Shown: piece after piece, positions 24,601 to 33,600 of the stretch | Layout of the letters: each line of letters begins with the position of its first letter | Position numbering within the stretch: position 1 is the first letter of the stretch | NCBI GenBank assembly: GCA_036365455.1 | Contig: JAWQUS010000003.1 | Span: forward strand, 1,384,001-1,448,000 | Reading direction: 5' to 3' | DNA: 64,000 nucleotides | Origin: Macrosoma leucophasiata | Taxonomy: Eukaryota; Arthropoda; Insecta; Lepidoptera; Hedylidae | Made by a program: the position numbers and the translations under genes | The notes under the pieces: generated by a model | What the model saw: the letters and a program-made list of their open reading frames with translations, nothing else | The model's database searches: none | What the model was told of the DNA's origin: nothing

Positions 24601-27600
24601 TCAAGGCGTGAGTTTCGTAGCAATAGACGATTTTTGTAGTGTGAGTGTGTGTCACACGTATTTCCCCCCGCAAAATGACAGACTGATTTGCATCGGTAAT
24701 AAACGCTATGGCTACTTCCCTACGGTCCGCCACGACCGGTGGGCCGAGTTGCTCTATGTTGGTCCCCATAAAACCAAAATCTATATTCCTGGTCTTTCTT
24801 TTTCCACAGTCGGCAATCTGCGTGGACGTGACAGGTGGCACGGATCGACCGTTCATCATCACGTTCAAGCAATACTCGAGCGGCGACGCCCCCATCCGCG
24901 TTGACAACTTATGTGACGATCTCTTCTTGAAACTACATCAAGTGAGTCTTGGGAAACTACACGGAAGCTCCTTGCAGCTAGATAAAGATTTATAGAGCCA
25001 TTAACTGCCTCGGTAGCCTAGTGGCAGCTGGCCACTACTACTACGCTGAGGTCCTGGGTTCGATGTCCGGGTCGGGGGTTATCAGAGATAATGGTGTAAA
25101 GGTCTTTATCTCTGGTTCTATTGGGATTTTTCCATTTTCTGGAAATTTCCCAGTACCTCGGAGCACATTACCAGAGGAATGTGCCCGGCGATGTCAACAG
25201 GCTTGCCACTAAGCTTGTATTTTTGTTGTATCGAATTTTACTTGTTCTACAGGAGATTACTAATAAACTTTGTTTAGGCGGAATCCGGCCAAGTGGCTCT
25301 ACTGAGCCCTTACCAGTCAATGCTGTACACTTGGGACGATCCCGCCAAAGAGAGGAAACTCATGTGGAACATTTACAACAACAAAGGCAAAGGATTCGTT
25401 GCGGATTTCTCGCAAGATGGGTAAATATTTACTTAGACATAACATACACCTTAATACATGACACGGACTTATGCATTATTCAAATATCTACTTATGCCTC
25501 CGAAAAAATATAATTATACTGAAACTCATCATTCATCCAGAATCATCCAAATCCAGGTCATTTTCCATATTAGCGTTCTTCGCCTTATCACCGTCCTAGT
25601 TTTAAACGGATTATAATTATGAATGTGAATTGCAAGTTTGCTTGGCACTTTCAAGACAAAATTAAATAAAGTTCTGATAAGTATTTCTACATACTTTAAA
25701 ATCTAGTCATCTTTTAAATATTTACTACTGATCCATAATCATTATTATAATCCGAAATATTTCAAATTTTGCAGTTTTGGCGAGGAAAAAGTATGTTTCC
25801 ACTCGGTCAAGCACTCAACACTAGTAGCAACGAGTAGCGTCACATCGAAACTGTCGTCAACTCTCAAAAGACTCACCCCCAAGTCCCCTGAACCCTGCTC
25901 CTCCAGCAGCGACGACTCCGACAGCACAGACCTGGCAGAGACCTACAAACCCAAGAAGATGCGGAAGGACAAAGTCATCGTCTACTGGATCTCCTACATG
26001 GAAGGCTACCAACGAGTATTCGCTCTGGCACAAGATGAAAAAATCGCTGCCCAATACCGATCAAGGATCAACTCGGAACGAAGCAATTATGAAATTTACA
26101 TGTCTTTGGCAAGCGTGAGCTTATCCGTTTGCATTCAAACGAATAGTTGCGTCAAAGAACTGGCGTACATCAGCGCAACCGACTCGATACCGCGGTGGGA
26201 AGTAAACGTGCGCAACAAATGGAAACAACTCGCTCCGGACCTAACCGCCTGGATAGAGGACAAGTATCAGACTGAACAAAAGAAGTGCCAATTGAAGGAA
26301 TACGTACATATTGATTTGGAGAAGATGCAGATGACCAAGCCGTTTTTCTCTGTCCTCCGACGGTCGTACAACCCTGGGGTTTGGATGCAGCTGCGGAAAT
26401 CAGATTCGAATACTTACTATCACGTCAGAGTGCATAGATTGCAAGTAGATAATCAACTGCACGAAGCTGTGTTCCCTACTGTATTGTACCCGGCGCCTTT
26501 GCCGACGCATTTACGCTCCAAAGATACAAAACCGTGCATTGAAATTGTTTTGCTGAAACAACACCGGCCTTCGGTGAACCAAGACGTGTATAAATACTTG
26601 AAGATCCTCATCCAAGAGTACACCGTGAACTTGGATCGAGGATTCGTAAACTATGTTTTCGATATATTGAACCACTGGAAAGTAGAAGAGAAGCCAGCTG
26701 TAAGATTGAGAGCTGATTTAGCACTTGTCCATATGCCCTTACCCTTGATTGCAATGAAGAGTCAGACTAGCGCACAAAGGAATGTAGTTTTAGAATTCGT
26801 TCATCTATCGCCTATCAAACTAATACTAAGTCTGTCGTCACGAGGGTATACGGGAGAGGACACTGGGAGCCCAAGCAGAGCGAGGTTTGGTAACCAGAAG
26901 GAGAATCGACTTAAACTCTTCAACAGTGACCTGTTGGAGTACTTGTTCAATTCCTGGGGCTCGTCTCTGTGTGATATGAAGGATGTTGTTATAAGGCAAG
27001 TTCAAACATGTTTAATAATTTGCTCATTCTTATTAATATGAACTTTTTGAAAAATAAATACGTAAGTGGGTACACGTGATGGTAGTTCACTGGTGGTAGA
27101 GCTCTAGTGACGGAGCTCGCAGGCGTAGGCACCACCGCATTACCTAATATACTTACCGCTAAATGGGAATGTTCAGCACTATCGTGTTCTGGTCAGGTGG
27201 TAATGTACGGCTCTGTAATCTCCGGCAAAGAGGCATAACACCTTAGGCCTCAGAAGTGGTAGCGTATCTGCATTATGACCTCTGATCTTTGTGCGGCTGT
27301 CTATAGGCTGCAGTCATCACTTAACATCCATGTGAACTGCATGCTGGTTTGCCACTTTTATGACATAAAAAAAAAAACTGGTTTTTCTGGTTCCGAAAAT
27401 TTTAAATTGAAGTACATTTGTACTCATAGACCATTAGGTATAAACATGGTCATGTTTGAATCCCTGCGCAAAGTATTTTTTTTTATCCATTTTCTCTATA
27501 TCATTACGAAAGCACTATATTACTACTGCCACTTACTAACACTTTAAGCCAATATGAAAATAATTAAAATTTCCAACAAAATATCTCTTTTTAGGATGGC

Positions 27601-30600
27601 ATACTTCGAGCTACGTAACGCCCCATCAACGATGAAATGTCTGGTAGAGCGCGCCGCCAGCCACTACCGGCTGCAGCTCGTCCAGCAGTTCTACGTCCTG
27701 GTACTGGGCCTGAACATCCTCGGCAACCCCTACAGCTACATCGGTGACTTATCCCGGGGACTAAAGCAGTTTTATGAACCGTATTTGGTGAGTTGACTGA
27801 ATTATATTTGCACGTAACTAGGGGGCGTCCGCATTGCGTGACGCATTTTTAGTAATTTTCCTAACCTCCTTCCCCTCCGAAGAGATGTTGTGAGATTTGG
27901 CTACACCCTGTTACACCCGTCAGTATCGCTTGTTCTTCGTACATAACCGAGTTTTTTTTAATGGACTCATGTAGGCGGCTCCTCGCGAGACGGCACTAGT
28001 CTACTATTACCGAGTAAATGGCGAACTGAGGTGACGCTCTCAGCCTAAACAAATTTAGCGCAAACTCCTAAGGGATCCGAACCTCGGCTTACAGACGTTG
28101 CGGAAGGATACATAAGACATATGCGATTAGGGGCGGTGCAACTTTCGCTCTAGTCATCGGTTGGTGATAACGGAAAACGAGCACACGAGTTGTACTGGGG
28201 TCGGGATTTCCGCCTTGTCGTAGCGGGGAGGCTTAGTACTTTAGTAGTCGGTGGATTGAGCCACACCGGCGAAGCTAAGAGGAGCCCAGCGAGGGAGCGG
28301 CGTTTGGCGTGGCTCTGCCCGCCACTCGCTGCTGTGGTGAGGAGACAACTGGGGAAGAGGTGTGTGGGTATGTCGTTGGCCCTGCACGCTATCCCCAGCC
28401 GCCTAGCGGTGGTCCCGCCGTCAGATAGGGACATGGTAGGGCCGCAGGGCGGGGCGGTTGAGGGTCAGTTCATCCCTGTCACTCCCGCTCCCCCGGGGCC
28501 GGATTGTATGCCCCTGGACTCCTACTAGAGCCTACTGCGCCTGCGATTTTATAAGTGCACAAGAAAAGTATGCGCAAGCACAGGTACACTCTCTTGTCTT
28601 TGCATATACCTACTGTGTTTGCAATGATCTATCTCGAGGGCAGGGTATCGCGTGTTCCCGACGCACGTGTGCGCCGGCGCAGACGTGCGCGTGCGTGTGT
28701 GCGTGTGTGTGCGGGGAGGAGCCCGCGTACGAGGAGGGCCCATCTCCTGCGCCTCGCACAAAACGGATAGGTAAGTACCATCCTATTGTCTTAGGCCCGT
28801 GTAATATACCTAATAGACAGATCGCAGTGTTTGAGATGATCATAAGATTACGTTTTTTCGTACCAAAACGGGATATTGGCGTGTTCTGAAGCAGAACGCG
28901 TGTTAAGCATTATCAATCTTCCATTGACAAAAACAGATAACCCGTTATTTTTTGGAAATTGCCATATGGGAGGTGGCGAATCAATATGGTCTGACGTCTG
29001 AGTCCAGTGTTGATCATCTTATGATGCAGGTGAAGAGGTAATCATTGAAGAGATGCCAGAGGCTGTTCTAGAGGCGAACAGAAGTAACCCCGCCAGCGTA
29101 GCGCTCGCCGTCACGGGGCTTATCGCACGCCCAACGTTCGGTGAGTGATCTTTTGAATACTTTGGTCATATCTCTTAGCATATCTCTTTTGACAATTCTA
29201 GTCGTGTGTTTAGTGGGAGTGTCTGAATGTTGGGTGCAGATTTAGGGGATTGTCTGTTTAAATTTTTGGTGTAGATATTCAAAGAATTCTTATTTCTATC
29301 GTTATTTATATCCCCCTCGAAACAAGGATTTTGATTGATCTTTTCTTGGGAATAATGGAAGGAAGGATTTATGGGGCACATTAGATATTTCCTTTTAACA
29401 GAAATTTCAGATAGTAGGTATATTTTTTGTGTATGTACAGTCATTTTGTGTATGGCCCCGTAATTTCCAGCACAGAAGCATAACGGTTATAGCAATGCAA
29501 GCTTACCTACTTTACTCTAACATAATAATGTGGTAAAATGGAAAAAAATACAAGTATAATTTAATTTTGTCGTTTACATAACAGAACATCTGCTTGTTAT
29601 CTGCTTTTATACGACCATTATGTCTTTATTTTAAGCATTTCGGCCAGAACAAACTTACTAGTCACGTCACTACTGTCACCGGACATGCATGCTTAAATAG
29701 TTTATTTTATGTCTTACTTACTTACTCAGTTACCTACTTTAAAAGCATGTTTTGTTTTGCATATTTTACAAGACACTCTAAGAATACACACTTCATAAAA
29801 ATTTATCTCACGGTACAATAGTAGCATCTTATGCCATATATCACGCGAACAACAGTCAAACCATTCCAATAGAGCGGTCTAAATTAGCGATTTAGCTCTC
29901 GAGTCATTTTTCTTATCGACATCTTTGGGATCGTCGTCCAACGTCTCCAGCAATTGTCTTTCTTCCAGTACCCATCTCACTCTATATTTCCAATTGTTAA
30001 AATTTTCCGCCGTCAATTGCGGCAAAACATTGACTGGGCCCATAACCTTTTAAATAATAAACGAATTAAGCTGCAACTATTTAATCTTGTTACACCATAT
30101 TCCCTTTTTAAATAATCCGTTCTCAATACGCAGTCGCTGACAAAACAATAATAAAGTATAGACTTAGAAAAAACTATTATCATAGTACCAAAAAGTATGT
30201 ATATCAAAAATATTCTAACAGTTAACATAACAACGCAGCATGGGCAGCAGCGTCCCACGATAAAACTACACCGCCGCTGCGATCGCCAATCCGTCTGCCA
30301 AGCGTGGCGATTATGGCATAATGAATAATAATGGCAACCTGTGCGGTCACTGCAAGTTGTGACTTCGCACTTGTTATAAATGTGTCAGTATGACAGATTA
30401 TGTCAAATGCAATAAAACGAGTCCGATCGTTGCAAATGTTGTATTCGAACTGTCTCTTATTCCTAATACAATGTCACTTAATGCTAAGTTTGCAAAAATG
30501 TGCGAGTGGTAGCTCGTACACAACCCATTATACATTCCACTGCTGGGCACGAGTCTCTCCCCTTTTTGGGGGGAGGCCTGGAGCTTACTCCAGCACGCTG

Positions 30601-33600
30601 CTCCAATGCGGATTGGTGGAGGTGGGTGGGTTAGTGGCCAATCCGCTGTCGGATGTTTACAAACCGCCTATAAGGCCTCCGACAAGGTTTAACGACTGCT
30701 ATCTGTCGATAGCAACCGAGACTGACGGCTTAACGTGCCCTCCGATGCACGGAAAATTCTCCCCTAACGACGCACAACACTGTTGTGGACGTCTTTGGGA
30801 TAGGCTTTGTCCAAAAGTGGAGTTTTTTAGCTGGAGTGATGATGACATTTTTCTAAAACTGTAGGTACCTACTCATTTTCACTGTGTTTAAATAATTGTA
30901 CATTACAAATTCATAACAAACTTAATACATTTTCTGGGTGAACTTAGAAAGCGGAAGTTACATTTTGAAAACAAGTTCTAATAAGCATTGTAAATATTGC
31001 AAACGTCTAGTTACTTAGTACTTACCTTTATTACCATCGATCAAAAAGATTGCATATTTGTGAAAATTTAAACTCTCTTGCTATCACGGTTCGTTAGATA
31101 ATTAATCAAAGCGTGAGAATACAAACTTGTAGGTAACAGACGGACACACAGACAGATGTTCGGATGTACAAAAGCGTCTTTGTAATAAGCAGAGAATAGG
31201 TATGTAATAAAATGGTAGTAATAGGGTCCCGTTTTTACCCTTTGGATACGGAACCCTACAAATACGTTAAGTTCATAATATTATTTTCAATTTTGTTGTT
31301 AGTAACTGTCGTAGTTAAGAATTGTTCCTGTTGTATATTGTTTTTCTTTCCTTCATCAATCGTGTGGACGCATGCGTGAGCGTAGAAGAAGATTTCTCTG
31401 TTGTGAGGCGTAAGTACTGTAGTTTTTATACTCTGCATGGCATGTTTTACTTATGCTCACGTTGTACCTACATAGGTACTTTATTTATGTGTAGGGTACC
31501 TAAATGTACAGTATACAACAAGAAACATTGCCTTACCTTAAGAAGGAGACTTCGGGTCTGTAGAGCGTTGTCTCTTTCCCACCTTACCTATGTGACGTTT
31601 GTTGACCATTTTGATCAAGTTTTGACCAATACCGGACTATCGGTGCTTACGTACGCAGTGTGCAGCAGAGATAACGCTCTACGAAGTCGAAACTAGCCGA
31701 TTGTCTCTTTCGTAGGCTCGATGTGCAATATTACTTGCTGGGTACTGCACAGTGCCTATGCACGTTCGTTTGGATGCCATTTGTACTTTGATTCATAAAA
31801 GAAAAAAGTATGTTCAAGAATCGAGAGATGACGATACATTAAGTTTCTATGAGCTTGAATATCACTTTATTGGACCGAAATGTTTTAGTGCTTTCAAAAA
31901 CCGATGCGCATGTACTATCGAACATTTTTCCGGTCATCCAAAAACATTGCAAATTAGACTTTATATCCTCAAAAATAAGGTAACGACATAAGGACAAGAC
32001 TGACAGAATATTTTTTATGGTATGATGGTGGTGACTATGATTATATTCACTATGGTCAAGAAAGAAACATAGCAGATTTGTTAAGGGAGAGATGTTTCGC
32101 GCCTTTATACTACCTCTATCCTAATAGGTACCTACCAAACTACCAACCTTGAATGACACTTGAAATAAAGTTATTAACATGACTTCTAGGGTCCAAGACA
32201 TAAGGCACCACCTAGTGTAGCACTGAGTAAACACAATTACTATTCTAGTCCGGAAGATGGCGTATGATTGCGTTGAATCGCGCTGACTAACTTTCCGCAT
32301 GAGTTGCCCCATATATGCAACTTCCAAACGTTAATCTTAGGCCGTGGCCCACCAGGTGCTGCCTGGTCGGTGGATTTTTCTTTTTCGTCGAAGGAATATT
32401 TCCACGCATTTCTCTATATGTTATTCGATTACATCTTCTGTGAAGGAAGACGATATCGCCTCGACCGCATCGTTTCGCGGGAAGGACTCCTACGCTTACC
32501 GACAAATCAGACAGTGAATGTTGCGAAACGAATATTATATTACCTATTTTGTCACAGTGCAGTATAATGTCTCTCAAAGCTGTGGCTTTCGAAATTTAGT
32601 GATACCGTAACAAGGTCGTGTGACAGACGTGTGTCGCTCGGCGGCGCGCGCGGCGGCCAGCCGGCGGCTGCGCGCGGACGGCGCGGAGGCGGCGCTGCGG
32701 GCCTGCGTGCTGCGCGCCGGCGGCACGCTGCCGGCCCGCGCCCGCCTGCCGCGACACTGTCCCCGGACACAGGTGCCCTTACATACTATACTTAAACATT
32801 GCTTTAGAACAAGCTCTTTGAAAGAAAAGTGGCCTGATGTAGGTGCCAGGTACAGTGTCGTCGAGCATCGTCATCTAAATGTTACCGTCATCTAAATGTT
32901 ACAGAGTGAAGTTCGCTCCGTAAACTAAGCGACAGTTTCTTAGCTCGCGATGGTCTGAAAATGTTCTCTTCGCGGCTGTTAAAGACGTGTTTCTAATGCT
33001 TGAGTTTCCACTTGACTGTCATTTTTCAACTTCTTGTGATCTTTTAACCTCATTTACCAACAGGGTAGGTCATATAGCTCAAATTACCGAAGGACGCTGA
33101 GGCGAAAGGGCTCTTGTGATGTGGACCGACGATCTGGTGAAGTTCGCGAGGCGTCGTTGGATGTGGGTGGCCCGAGACCGCTCATCGTTCGTCTTAAAGC
33201 ATACGTAGCAGCTATACCGCCCATGCCTTATGTGTCCCTTCGAACCAACAGGGGTCTCCCCTGTAAGCCCGAACCTCGGCTCGGCAGTTGCGATAGCTTT
33301 ATTTAGGCTGAGAGCGTCCTCTGTGCTCGCTAGACTAGTGCAGTCTGGAAACGTGCCACCTACATGTACTTAAAAAAGCAGTTCTACTTGGATGGTGATC
33401 TGACGTTCGTATACCTGACAGGGTATGCGAGCATACAGCGCGATAGAGGCCCGCGGGGCGGCCTTACTGGCGCAGGTGGCGCGCGGCCACTACGCCGACA
33501 CGGACGAGTATGTCGCCCACGCACATCTCTCAGCAACTTCCCTCGCTACGCTTCTTATTTCTACGATGTGAGTACCTTTAGTGTTAGTTCAACGTTTTCA

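Noticed and set aside
24335..24907. 190-codon open frame on the - strand
   Set aside because: Runs across the hAT MITE and antisense to Vps13 exon 13; chance frame.
28190..28528. Gene for a 112-residue protein
   Set aside because: GC-rich open frame without family, splice sites or conserved features; it adjoins repeat R4 and looks like retroelement sequence.
30400..30864. 154-codon open frame
   Set aside because: Lies across dispersed repeat R3, whose other copies are not open in that frame.
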